Source: an uncultured Rhodocyclaceae bacterium
Lineage (GTDB): Bacteria; Pseudomonadota; Gammaproteobacteria; Burkholderiales; Rhodocyclaceae
Direction of reading: 5' to 3'
DNA: 64,000 nucleotides
Assembly (NCBI GenBank): GCA_907163075.1
Contig: CAJQTY010000001.1
Span: 868,001-932,000, forward strand
The translations under genes were made by a program, and so were the position numbers. Position 1 is the first letter of the stretch, and each line of letters starts with the position of its first letter. The notes beneath the pieces were generated by a model, which did not search any database, had not been told where the DNA came from, and saw nothing but the letters and a program-made list of their open reading frames with translations. Below, one piece after another: positions 29,475 through 37,691 of this stretch.

Positions 29475-32400
29475 TCAGCCGGATCGCGTCCATTCATCCG
29501 ACAGCCGCTCGGCCTGGTCGAGCACCAGCCGGATTGCCTCTTCCTGCATCTCCGGCGGGTACTTGTAGCGGCGCAGGGTGATGCGCACCAGATTCCGCAA
29601 GCGAGCGCGCACGCTGTCACGCTTCTGCCAATCAACCGTTGTGCTGTTGCGCAGCTTCTCGGTCAGTTCGTGGGCGATTTTCTTCAATATCTCGTCGCCC
29701 ATTTCCCGCACGGCGCTTTCGTTGTCGGCCAGCGCATCGTAAAAAGCCAGTTCCGATTCGTTGAGTCCGAGCGCATCGCCGCGCTGGGCGGCGGCACGAA
29801 ACTCCTTGGCCATGGCGATCAATTCCTCGATCACCTGGGCGCTTTCGATGGCTCGACCGCGATAGCGGTTGAGCGCCGCCTGCAGACGTTCGCTGAACTT
29901 GCGTTCGAGCACCACATTGGTCCGCGAACGGGATTTCACCTCGTCGTTGAGCAGCTTTTGCAGCAACTCGACGGCAAAGTTGCGCTGCGGCAGGTTGCGC
30001 ACTTCTTCGAGGAAAGCGTCGGAAAGAATGCCGATGTCCGGCCGGTCCAGCCCGGCCAGCTTGAATATATCCTCGATGCCCTCTGCCACCACGGCATTGT
30101 CGAGAATCTGCTTGAGTACCGCATTCTGGCGGTCTTCCGAAAGCCTCTTGTCGGAAGTCGTCGCCTTGGCAATCACCGCCTTGATCCCCTGGAAGAAAGC
30201 GACTTCCTCGCGCAGCGCCAGCGCATCGTCGAGCGTACCGCACAGAGAGAAAGCCTTGGTGATAGCCAGCACCACGTCGAACCAGCGTTTCTTGCCGTCC
30301 TCCAGCCCAAGCACGAAATTGGCCGCCGGCAGCAGCAGCTCCACAGCCTGGGTGGAGAAGGCGCCGAACTCGAAACCATGCAGCAGCCCACGCGCCACAT
30401 CCATCAACTCCTTCAGCCTGGCCAGCGCCTCGGCCGCATCCAGCGTCGGCTGCCCCTTGCCCCGGCTTTCGGTGTAAGCCTTCAAGGCATTGCGTAGTTC
30501 GGCGGCGATGCCGATGTAATCGACCACCAGCCCGCCTTCCTTGTCGCGGAAGACGCGGTTCACCCGGGCGATGGCCTGCATCAGGTTGTGGTCGCGCATC
30601 GGCTTGTCCACATACATCGTGTGCAGACAAGGCACGTCGAAACCAGTCAGCCACATGTCGCGCACGATCACCAGCTTGAGACCGTCGTTGGAGTCCTTGA
30701 ACCGCTTTTCCAGCAACTTCTTGGTAGCGCCGTTATAGATGTGTGGGCGCAGCAGTTCGCTATCCGCCGCCGAACCCGTCATCACCACCTTGATCGCGCC
30801 CTTTGCCGGATCGTCGCTATGCCACTCGGGGCGTAGCGCGACGATGGCCTGGTAGAGCCGGGCGCAGATTTCGCGGCTCATGCCGACGATCATGCCCTTG
30901 CCGGCCACCGCTGTATTGCGCGCCTCGAAGTGCTGGACGATGTCGGCCGCCACCTGGTCGATGCGCGGCTGCGCGCCAACCAGTTTTTCCAGCGCTGCCC
31001 AGCGCGTCTTGGCCGCCTCGCGCAGCGCCACATCCTCCTCGTCCTCGAACACCTCCTCGACATCGCTGTTGAGCTGCTCCATCTCGGCCTGGTTGAGGTC
31101 CAGCCGGGCCAGGCGGCTCTCGTAGTAGATCGGCACCGTGGCGCCATCATCAACCGCGTCCTGGATGTCGTAGATACTGACGTAGTCGCCGAACACCGTG
31201 CGCGTGTCCTTGTCGCTGCTTTCCACCGGCGTGCCGGTAAAACCAACAAAGGTGGCGTTCTTCAGCGCATCACGCAGGTGCTTGGCAAAGCCGTACTTGA
31301 ACTTGCCAGTCTTCTTGTCCAGCACGGCGCGAAAACCATATTGTGAGCGGTGCGCCTCGTCGGCGATGACGACGATGTTGGTGCGCGCCGACAGCAGCGG
31401 GAAAACATCCTCATCCGGCCCCGGCGCGAACTTCTGCACCGTCGTAAAAATGATGCCGCCAGACGGTCGACCGTCGAGCAAGGCGCGCAATTCGTCGCGG
31501 TCGGCCGCCTGCTGCGGCGCCTCCTTCAACTGGGCACGCGCCCCGGCAAAAGTCTGGAACAACTGGCCGTCCAGATCGTTGCGGTCAGTCACCACGACCA
31601 GCGTCGGGTTCTGCATCTCCGGCTGCTGCATCAGCTTGGCGGCAAAGCAGACCATCGAAATGCTCTTGCCCGACCCCTGGGTGTGCCAGACGATGCCGCC
31701 CTTGCGCGCCTCTACCCGCTTGCCGTAGGTGGCGCGCGGCTCTTCCACCCGGTTGCCCTCGGGCAGCAAGGGCATGGTCGCCGCCTTGACCGTCGCCCGC
31801 ACCGCCTCGCGCACGGCGTGGAACTGGTGGTAACCGGCAATCTTCTTGATCAGCTTGCCGTCGAAGGTCTCGAACAGCACGAAATAGCGCAGGTAATCGA
31901 GCAGCAACTCGGGCGCAAAAAAGCCGCGCACCACCTTTTCCAGCTCGAACTCCAGCAATGGCCGGTCGTTCTCGTTCTTCACCGTGCGCCACGGCAGGTA
32001 ACGCTCGCGACTGGCGGTCAGCGAACCGACGCGGGCATGCAGACCGTCCGAAATCACCAGCGCCTCGTTGAAGACGAAGAGATCGGCAATCTCCTCCTTG
32101 TAAGTTGCCAACTGGTTGAAGGCCGACCAGATATCCGCCTGCTCCGAAGCAGCGTTTTTCAGCTCGATCACCGCAATCGGCAAACCGTTGATGAAGCACA
32201 CCAGATCGGGCCGCCGCGGCTGCTTGCTGCCCTGGATGGTGAATTGATTGACCACCAGGAAACGATTGCGCCCCGGATTCTCGAAATCTATCAGCCGCAC
32301 CCGATCCCCGCGCCGGCCGCCCTCGCCTTCCACCTCGACCGGCACGCCATCGATCAGCGCTTCATGGAAAGCGCGGTTGCTCTGGATCAGCGACGGATGA

Positions 32401-32627
32401 TCGGGCTTGGCGATGTGATGCGCCACGTCGTCGAGCACGGCAGCGGGCACGTCGGGATTCAGACGATCCAGCGCAGCGCGCAGTTGGGTGGGCAGCAGCA
32501 CCTGGCGGTAGTCGCTGCGCTCGGGGGTGTCGCTATCCGGTGCAATGTCTGGACCGTGGCGGAATTCCCAGCCGGTGTCCTGGAACCAAGTGATACAGAG
32601 GTCTTCGATGTGTCGTTCGTTCAGCAT
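29475..32627 (-). CDS. hsdR: Type I restriction enzyme, R subunit (HsdR)
   Basis: A 1050-residue motor/nuclease subunit that translocates and cuts unmodified DNA. The N-terminal PD-(D/E)XK nuclease part has RPDLVCFINGLPIAVIELK. The SF2 motor has Walker A TQGSGKS near residue 315 and DEAH near 423, with GFTGTPVE and a later TGFDVPCLHTMYVDKPM. A C-terminal helical region binds the methylase. The length is normal and no frame break is seen. The start overlaps the hsdS end by 7 bases. It is the last gene of the hsdM-DUF1016-hsdS-hsdR operon. Confidence 0.97.
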   Translation of the reverse strand: MLNERHIEDLCITWFQDTGWEFRHGPDIAPDSDTPERSDYRQVLLPTQLRAALDRLNPDVPAAVLDDVAHHIAKPDHPSLIQSNRAFHEALIDGVPVEVEGEGGRRGDRVRLIDFENPGRNRFLVVNQFTIQGSKQPRRPDLVCFINGLPIAVIELKNAASEQADIWSAFNQLATYKEEIADLFVFNEALVISDGLHARVGSLTASRERYLPWRTVKNENDRPLLEFELEKVVRGFFAPELLLDYLRYFVLFETFDGKLIKKIAGYHQFHAVREAVRATVKAATMPLLPEGNRVEEPRATYGKRVEARKGGIVWHTQGSGKSISMVCFAAKLMQQPEMQNPTLVVVTDRNDLDGQLFQTFAGARAQLKEAPQQAADRDELRALLDGRPSGGIIFTTVQKFAPGPDEDVFPLLSARTNIVVIADEAHRSQYGFRAVLDKKTGKFKYGFAKHLRDALKNATFVGFTGTPVESSDKDTRTVFGDYVSIYDIQDAVDDGATVPIYYESRLARLDLNQAEMEQLNSDVEEVFEDEEDVALREAAKTRWAALEKLVGAQPRIDQVAADIVQHFEARNTAVAGKGMIVGMSREICARLYQAIVALRPEWHSDDPAKGAIKVVMTGSAADSELLRPHIYNGATKKLLEKRFKDSNDGLKLVIVRDMWLTGFDVPCLHTMYVDKPMRDHNLMQAIARVNRVFRDKEGGLVVDYIGIAAELRNALKAYTESRGKGQPTLDAAEALARLKELMDVARGLLHGFEFGAFSTQAVELLLPAANFVLGLEDGKKRWFDVVLAITKAFSLCGTLDDALALREEVAFFQGIKAVIAKATTSDKRLSEDRQNAVLKQILDNAVVAEGIEDIFKLAGLDRPDIGILSDAFLEEVRNLPQRNFAVELLQKLLNDEVKSRSRTNVVLERKFSERLQAALNRYRGRAIESAQVIEELIAMAKEFRAAAQRGDALGLNESELAFYDALADNESAVREMGDEILKKIAHELTEKLRNSTTVDWQKRDSVRARLRNLVRITLRRYKYPPEMQEEAIRLVLDQAERLSDEWTRSG

Positions 32628-33952
32628 GCCGCTGCCTCCTCCATTTCACACTTAGCCGAAATGGCATCAAGTTCACCGGAAAGAAGTCTGGGCAACAGGC
32701 TATTGCGTAGCTGCATAAGCTCTCGCGATTCATGAATCGAAGCGATGATGCGATCGACCAACGCGCTAATTTGTCGCGTAAACACTGCTGCGACGGCTTC
32801 TGGCGGTTTTGCCACGGCGTAGGTCGCCATTTCTTTCCAACTCGTGCGCGGCATCTTGGTTCCTGTCGAACCTGCGTTCGTATAGTCGACAAAAACATCG
32901 CTTGAGACATGTCCCAACACGTAACCGAACCAGTCATCTGATCGTGGCTTTATGACCACAATATCCGTCGAGCAAACACCGCTTACGGGAGCGACGCCGA
33001 CCTTATGGAAGTATGGGCGCAGTTTGCCGAACAGAACTTCACCGCGCTTAAACTCGAACTTATTGCTTTCCAGTCCATCAGCAATATCCCAGTCGGCCAG
33101 TGCAATGGAGTGACGCGGCATGTGCTCAAGCGCAATGTACGGCGTAGTTCCAGGTATCTCGTTTGGTTGAACTCCGCGTCGGGGATGATTGGCAACATCG
33201 CCTAACCTGCCGACCTCCCACCCCTTCGGAATCTCGGCCAGTTCGGACTCCTGAAAACTATCGGGGAATAGCGCGAGAAGTTCAGAGGTCAGGCCGAGGC
33301 GGCGGCAGATGGATTCGGGGGGCTCGCCGCTGGCTTTGGCGCGGACGGGATTGAAATCGACGAACCAGGACTTGAAGATCGCCCGCGCCATGGCTTCCAG
33401 GGTTTCGTTGGTGCGGCGGTTCAGTTCGATCTTGTCGTCGAGGGTTCCGAGGATGTGGGCGATAGCGCGTTGTTTGTTCAAGGGTGGAAGACAAAGTTCA
33501 ATGCTCTTCAACGAGCTGAGGGGCTGGCCAATTCCTGGTGTCCCGACTTGGGAGGCATTCTTGAGGAGCTGATGCCGTCCTTCATAGGACTTGAAAAAAT
33601 AGAAGAGGAAGAGCGAATCAGCCTGTTTTGAATCACATCGGAGTTTCATCAGGCTCGTAGAAAGCAGGTATCGCTCTCGGTCGCCTGGAACAATTCCGAC
33701 TTCGCCGATGGCTCCCCGATGCGGAAATACCAGATCGCCTTCGGTTACGTTGCAGTTGGCGAGTTGATCCGCGTCCTCCTCCGAAACATATACCCAATCA
33801 CCCGAGAAACTGCGCCCCCCTGTGATGTTGGTTCCACGTATTACGGGTACGCCGGTTTCGGTATAGGTGTCACTCTTCATTCGAGAACCGAAAGGTCCGA
33901 TGGCAATCTTTTCCGCAATCTCGTCGATTCGGACTTTGCGCCACTCATTCAT
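32621..33952 (-). CDS. hsdS: Type I restriction enzyme, specificity subunit (HsdS)
   Basis: A 443-residue DNA-recognition subunit with two target-recognition domains. The first begins WRKVRIDEIAEKIAIGPFGS, with a following conserved helix NKQRAIAHILGTLDDKIELN. The second begins IPKGWEVGRLGDVANHPR and ends with another helical repeat. Both halves are present, so a bipartite target is expected; it cannot be predicted. Base composition is lower in GC than in flanking genes, as usual for variable hsdS. It overlaps both neighbours by 7-8 bases. Confidence 0.96.
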   Translation of the reverse strand: MNEWRKVRIDEIAEKIAIGPFGSRMKSDTYTETGVPVIRGTNITGGRSFSGDWVYVSEEDADQLANCNVTEGDLVFPHRGAIGEVGIVPGDRERYLLSTSLMKLRCDSKQADSLFLFYFFKSYEGRHQLLKNASQVGTPGIGQPLSSLKSIELCLPPLNKQRAIAHILGTLDDKIELNRRTNETLEAMARAIFKSWFVDFNPVRAKASGEPPESICRRLGLTSELLALFPDSFQESELAEIPKGWEVGRLGDVANHPRRGVQPNEIPGTTPYIALEHMPRHSIALADWDIADGLESNKFEFKRGEVLFGKLRPYFHKVGVAPVSGVCSTDIVVIKPRSDDWFGYVLGHVSSDVFVDYTNAGSTGTKMPRTSWKEMATYAVAKPPEAVAAVFTRQISALVDRIIASIHESRELMQLRNSLLPRLLSGELDAISAKCEMEEAAAC

Positions 33953-35087
33953 CCCTGCCCCCTACATCCCCGCTCAACTCGGCCTCAATCTCCTCAATCG
34001 TCGGCAAACTGCCCCTGAGTTCGCTCGGCAGCGCCCGTGTCAATTGGGTTTCCCATTCGGCGACGCTGATCGGCTGGGTGCTGCCGCCGAGGGCGTATTC
34101 GACCAGCACGCGGTTCTTTTCGCGCACCAGCAGCAGGCCGAGGGTGGGCTTGTCGTCCGGGTGGGCGAGCAGGCGGTCGACGGCGGTCATGTACATGCCG
34201 AGCTGGGCGCCGTCGCCGGGTTCGAACTTGCGTGCCTTGAGCTCGATGACAACGTAGCAGCGCAGCTTGAGGTGGTAGAAGAGCAGGTCGAGGTAGAAGT
34301 CGTCGTCGGCCGCCAGGTGCACCTGGCGGCCGACGAAGGCGAAGCCCTGGCCGAGTTCGAGCAGGAATTTCTGGATGTGCTCTATCAGGCCGCGTTCCAG
34401 TTCGGCTTCGCGGCGCGGGGCGTCGGTGCCGAGAAAGTCGAACAGGTAGGGGTCCTTGAAGACCTGCACGGCCATGTCGGAATCGTTCGGCGGCAGCGTG
34501 GCGGGGAAGTTGTTCTGCGCCTTGCCGTGGCGCAGGTGGGCCTGGCCTTCGATCTGCAGGCCGAGGATGTTGCGTGACCAGCCTTCGCGCCGGGCGGCGG
34601 CGATGTACCACTGGCGGGTGGCGGCATCCTGAACCCGGTCCAGCAGCAGGCAGTTGTGGAACCACGGGACTTGTGCAGCAGTCTGCTGCACAAGTTCGCG
34701 CTCCGGCCAGGCGGCGGCAAAGGCGCGCATGTACTTGAGGTTGCGCGGCGAGAAGCCCTTCATGTCCGGGAAAGCGTCGCGCAGATCGGCCGCCAGCCGG
34801 TCAACGACTTTCGTGCCATAGCCCTGCTCCACCTGCTTTTGCAGGATGCGCTGGCCGATCTCCCAATAGAGCAGGATCATGGCGCTGTTGCTGGCCAGTA
34901 CCAGGCGCAGACGCTCGCCGTGAATGCGGCCCTTGATCTCGGCCAGCCAGGCGGCGTAGTCGGCGGGCATTTCGGCGGCTGACGCGGCAACCGGGAACAT
35001 GGCGCTGCGGTCGACGCGGCCGCGCTGCTGGCGCTCAGTGGCGGTCGGCTGGGTTTTACTCGGGGTGGATTTCTTCGGCGGTGTCAT
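33945..35087 (-). CDS. DUF1016/YhcG-type PD-(D/E)XK nuclease-fold protein in the hsd operon
   Basis: About 380 residues. The N-terminal DUF1016 domain contains YWEIGQRILQKQ and GFSPRNLKYMRAFAAAWP. The C-terminal nuclease-fold domain has DFYLDLLFYHLKLRCYVVIE and the ELKARKFEPG motif supplying an ExK signature. Such genes often sit inside type I restriction loci; their exact role is unsettled. The ATG at 35087 is chosen because an extension to 35120 would run through the palindrome between this gene and hsdM. An internal perfect palindrome lies at 34669-34695. Confidence 0.85.
   Translation of the reverse strand: MTPPKKSTPSKTQPTATERQQRGRVDRSAMFPVAASAAEMPADYAAWLAEIKGRIHGERLRLVLASNSAMILLYWEIGQRILQKQVEQGYGTKVVDRLAADLRDAFPDMKGFSPRNLKYMRAFAAAWPERELVQQTAAQVPWFHNCLLLDRVQDAATRQWYIAAARREGWSRNILGLQIEGQAHLRHGKAQNNFPATLPPNDSDMAVQVFKDPYLFDFLGTDAPRREAELERGLIEHIQKFLLELGQGFAFVGRQVHLAADDDFYLDLLFYHLKLRCYVVIELKARKFEPGDGAQLGMYMTAVDRLLAHPDDKPTLGLLLVREKNRVLVEYALGGSTQPISVAEWETQLTRALPSELRGSLPTIEEIEAELSGDVGGRDE
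34669..34695. repeat. Perfect 12-bp-arm palindrome inside the DUF1016 gene
   Basis: The arms ACTTGTGCAGCA (34669-34680) and TGCTGCACAAGT (34684-34695) are exact reverse complements around a GTC centre. They encode the LVQQTAAQ stretch. The core CTTGTGCA/TGCACAAG is the same as in the palindrome upstream of the gene. Confidence 0.8.
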
Positions 35088-35096
35088 GGCTTGGGG

Positions 35097-35121
35097 CTTG
35101 TGCAATAGGTCATTGCACAAG
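35097..35121. promoter_or_regulatory. Perfect palindrome upstream of the DUF1016 gene, candidate operator
   Basis: CTTGTGCAAT (35097-35106) and ATTGCACAAG (35112-35121) are exact reverse complements with a 5-base spacer. The site fills the 42-base gap between hsdM stop and the DUF1016 start. It shares its 8-bp core arms with the internal palindrome at 34669-34695, which suggests a protein-binding site or RNA hairpin rather than chance. Confidence 0.6.
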
Positions 35122-35129
35122 TGCGTGCA

Positions 35130-36776
35130 TCAGATTTCATAGCCCAGCCCCGCCAGGTTCTTGCGGATTTCCGCTTCCAGCCGTGCGCTTTCGGCGAACT
35201 GCTGGCCCAGGGTGGCGGTCAGGCGAGCCATCTTTTCTTCAAAGGGCTCGCTGTCTTCTTCCTGCGCGGCGGCACCGACGTAGCGACCGGGGGTGAGGAC
35301 GTATTCGTGCTTGCGGAGTTCTTCGAGCCTGGCGGCTTTGCAGAAACCGGGAGTGTCTTCGTAACCGGTGCCTTTCTTCCAGTTGTGGAAGGTGGCGGCC
35401 ACCTTGGCGATGTCTTCAGCCTTGAAGTCGCGCAGAACGCGGTCTTTCATGTAGCCGAGGTTGCGGGCGTCGATGAACAGGGTTTCGCCCTTGCGGTTAC
35501 GTGAGCCGTTGCGTTCACCCTTGTTGCGAGTGAGGAACCAGATGCAGGCGGGAATTTGGGTATTGGTGAAGAGTTGACCGGGCAAGGCGACCATGCATTC
35601 GATCAGGTCGGCCTCGATCAATGCCTTGCGGATTTCACCTTCGTTATTGGTGTTGCTGCTCATCGAGCCGTTGGCGAGCAGCAGTGCCATGCTGCCATTG
35701 GGCGCCAGGTGGTGGATCATGTGCTGCATCCACGCGAAGTTGGCGTTGCCGGCCGGCGGCACGCCGTATTTCCAGCGCACGTCGTCGTCTTTTACCCCTT
35801 CGTTCCAGTCTTTCATGTTGAAGGGCGGGTTGGCCATGATGAAATCGGCGCGCAGGTCCGGGTGCTGCGGGCGGGTGTAGGTGCTGGCCGGCTCCTTGCC
35901 AAAGTCGAAATCCATGCCGCGGATGGCCATGTTCATCGAGGCCAGGCGCCAGGTGGTGGGGTTGGCTTCCTGCCCGTAAACCGAGAGTTGGCCAATTCGC
36001 CCGCCGTGTTCTTCGACAAAGCGCTCGCTCTGCACGAAGAAGCCGCCGGAGCCGCAACAGGGGTCATAGACCCGGCCCTGGAAGGGTTCGAGCATTTCGA
36101 CGATGAGGCTGACGATGCTCTTGGGCGTGTAGAACTCGCCGCCGCGCTTGCCGGCGGCAATCGAGAATTCGCCGAGGAAGTATTCGTAGACGTGGCCGAG
36201 GATGTCCTTGGCCTTCAAGGATTCGTGCTGGAAAGGCACGGTGGACAGCAGGTCGATCAGGCCAGGCAGCGCTTCGTCCACGCGCTTGCGGGCGTAGTCC
36301 TTGTCGAGGACATTCTTGAGTCGGGGGTTTTCCTTCTCGACCGCTTCGAGGGCGTCGTCGAGCAGGCGGCCGATGCCGTTGAACTTGTACTCCCAGGTCT
36401 TGCCGTTCTTGACTTCAAGCTTTGTTCCGGCGGCGACTTTGGCGTTGTCCTTGATGAAATCCCAACGGGCCAGCGCCGGCACCCAGAAAACGTTCTTTTC
36501 GGTGTAGTAATCGCGGGCTTCGAGTTCCTGCTCAATCATTTCGGCATCGACATTGCCAGCTTCATCACCGAGGTAATAGTCGTTGTCCGGGCCGTGGAAG
36601 GCTTTTTCCAGCTCGTCTCGACGCTCTTTGAAAGCGTCGGAAATGTACTTCAGGAAAACCAGGCCAAGCACCACATGCATGTAGTCGCCGGGGTTGACGT
36701 TGGCGCGCAGGCGGTCGGCGGCGGACCACAGGCGTTTGTCGAGCTCGTTCAGGTAATGCTGCCTGGTGTCGTTCAT
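35130..36776 (-). CDS. hsdM: Type I restriction enzyme, methylase subunit (HsdM)
   Basis: A 548-residue N6-adenine methyltransferase subunit. The N-terminal HsdM_N helical domain precedes the SAM motif VYDPCCGSGGFF near residue 235 and the catalytic NPPF near residue 314. With HsdS it forms the protective methylase. It is the first gene of the operon. Upstream (36777-37111) there is no gene, only a REP-like hairpin and a remnant chemoreceptor. Confidence 0.97.
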   Translation of the reverse strand: MNDTRQHYLNELDKRLWSAADRLRANVNPGDYMHVVLGLVFLKYISDAFKERRDELEKAFHGPDNDYYLGDEAGNVDAEMIEQELEARDYYTEKNVFWVPALARWDFIKDNAKVAAGTKLEVKNGKTWEYKFNGIGRLLDDALEAVEKENPRLKNVLDKDYARKRVDEALPGLIDLLSTVPFQHESLKAKDILGHVYEYFLGEFSIAAGKRGGEFYTPKSIVSLIVEMLEPFQGRVYDPCCGSGGFFVQSERFVEEHGGRIGQLSVYGQEANPTTWRLASMNMAIRGMDFDFGKEPASTYTRPQHPDLRADFIMANPPFNMKDWNEGVKDDDVRWKYGVPPAGNANFAWMQHMIHHLAPNGSMALLLANGSMSSNTNNEGEIRKALIEADLIECMVALPGQLFTNTQIPACIWFLTRNKGERNGSRNRKGETLFIDARNLGYMKDRVLRDFKAEDIAKVAATFHNWKKGTGYEDTPGFCKAARLEELRKHEYVLTPGRYVGAAAQEEDSEPFEEKMARLTATLGQQFAESARLEAEIRKNLAGLGYEI

Positions 36777-36979
36777 TCGCGGTCCGTCTCCCTGTTTGTC
36801 GAGCGCTCGTTCCGTTGCTCGTGGAAGGTCTCCAGGCTTGCGGAAGCCGCCATTTTACACGCGGCGATGAGCGACGGACCGAATGGCATGAATGTGGCTG
36901 GCATGACCATTGGTCGGTCGATTGCCGCCTCGTCATTGCGGCACAGGCTGCAATCCAGGTTTGTGGCGAATGAACTGGG

Positions 36980-36999
36980 TCCCGGCCTGCGCCGGGACG
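36980..36999. repeat. Short REP-like hairpin
   Basis: GTCCCGGC-CTGC-GCCGGGAC, a perfect 8-bp stem with a four-base loop, embedded in ACTGGGTCCCGGCC...GACGACA, a dispersed palindrome type common in GC-rich proteobacteria. It lies in the gap upstream of hsdM. Confidence 0.5.
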
Positions 37000-37111
37000 A
37001 CAACTCTTGGGTTAAATGACTTCGGGATTCATGCGCTTGCCCTGTGAGCGCCCGCAGGCCAACGCACGCGTACCCGCGTGTCGTTGTGCCCGCCGCGGCC
37101 AAGCGCTTTGC

Positions 37112-37530
37112 TCAGGTTGCGCAGAGCGGGAATCGGCCGATCACGCCATCCAGGTTATTCGACAGCTCGCGCAGGCCGGCGACGCTCTGCGTCGCGCTTT
37201 GCACGGCCCGGTCGGTCTCCTGAGTCATGCGTCTGACCTCCGCCGAGGCGCTGGCCAGTTCGTTGCTCGCCACCGACTGTGCGCGCGTTGCCTCGGCAAT
37301 GTCGCTGACCAACGTGGCGACGCTCGTCACCTCGCGCTGGATGCCGAGTATGTCGCCGTGCGTCGAGTCGATCAGGCGGCCGATCTCGACCGTCGCCTTG
37401 GCCGTCCGCTCGGCCAGCTTCCGGACTTCGTCGGCAACAACGGCGAAACCGCGCCCCGATTCACCGGCCCGCGCCGCCTCGATGGCGGCATTGAGTGCCA
37501 GCAGGTTGGTCTGGTCGGCGATTTCGCGTA
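37112..37530 (-). pseudogene. C-terminal remnant of a methyl-accepting chemotaxis protein
   Basis: Reading leftward from about 37530, the frame gives [20 protein letters not shown], then [16 protein letters not shown], and continues through a normal MCP signalling tail to [13 protein letters not shown] and a stop at 37112. The sensor, membrane and HAMP parts are missing. The break adjoins the CTCTGCGTTCTCT repeat, beyond which lies the terminator of truncated acnB. Not expected to function. Confidence 0.8.
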
Positions 37531-37580
37531 TTTCCTCTGCGTTCTCTATGTCTCTGCGATCTCTGCGTCGAAAGAGGTTT
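37531..37580. repeat. Dispersed repeat rich in CTCTGCG units
   Basis: The sequence contains CTCTGCGTTCTCTATG, then TCTCTGCGATCTCTGCGTCG and GAAAGAGG. This is a known style of intergenic repeat in betaproteobacteria. It sits exactly where the chemoreceptor remnant loses homology. Confidence 0.45.
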
Positions 37581-37623
37581 CAACTGAGGTTCTTCGGTTA
37601 ATAGATATTTTTTGCCATGGCCA

Positions 37624-37666
37624 CAAAAAAACCCCGGTTACCCAGCATTTGCTAGGTAACCGGGGT
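37624..37666 (-). terminator. Rho-independent terminator of the truncated acnB copy
   Basis: A perfect 12-bp stem ACCCCGGTTACC/GGTAACCGGGGT with a 12-base loop is followed, on the minus strand, by a T-run (complement of 37624-37630). It lies 26 bases beyond the stop codon. Its first arm matches the terminator arm of the complete acnB (CCCCGGTTAC), pointing to shared ancestry. Confidence 0.9.
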
Positions 37667-37691
37667 GCTGACTTTCAATCGGCCGCAGCGA

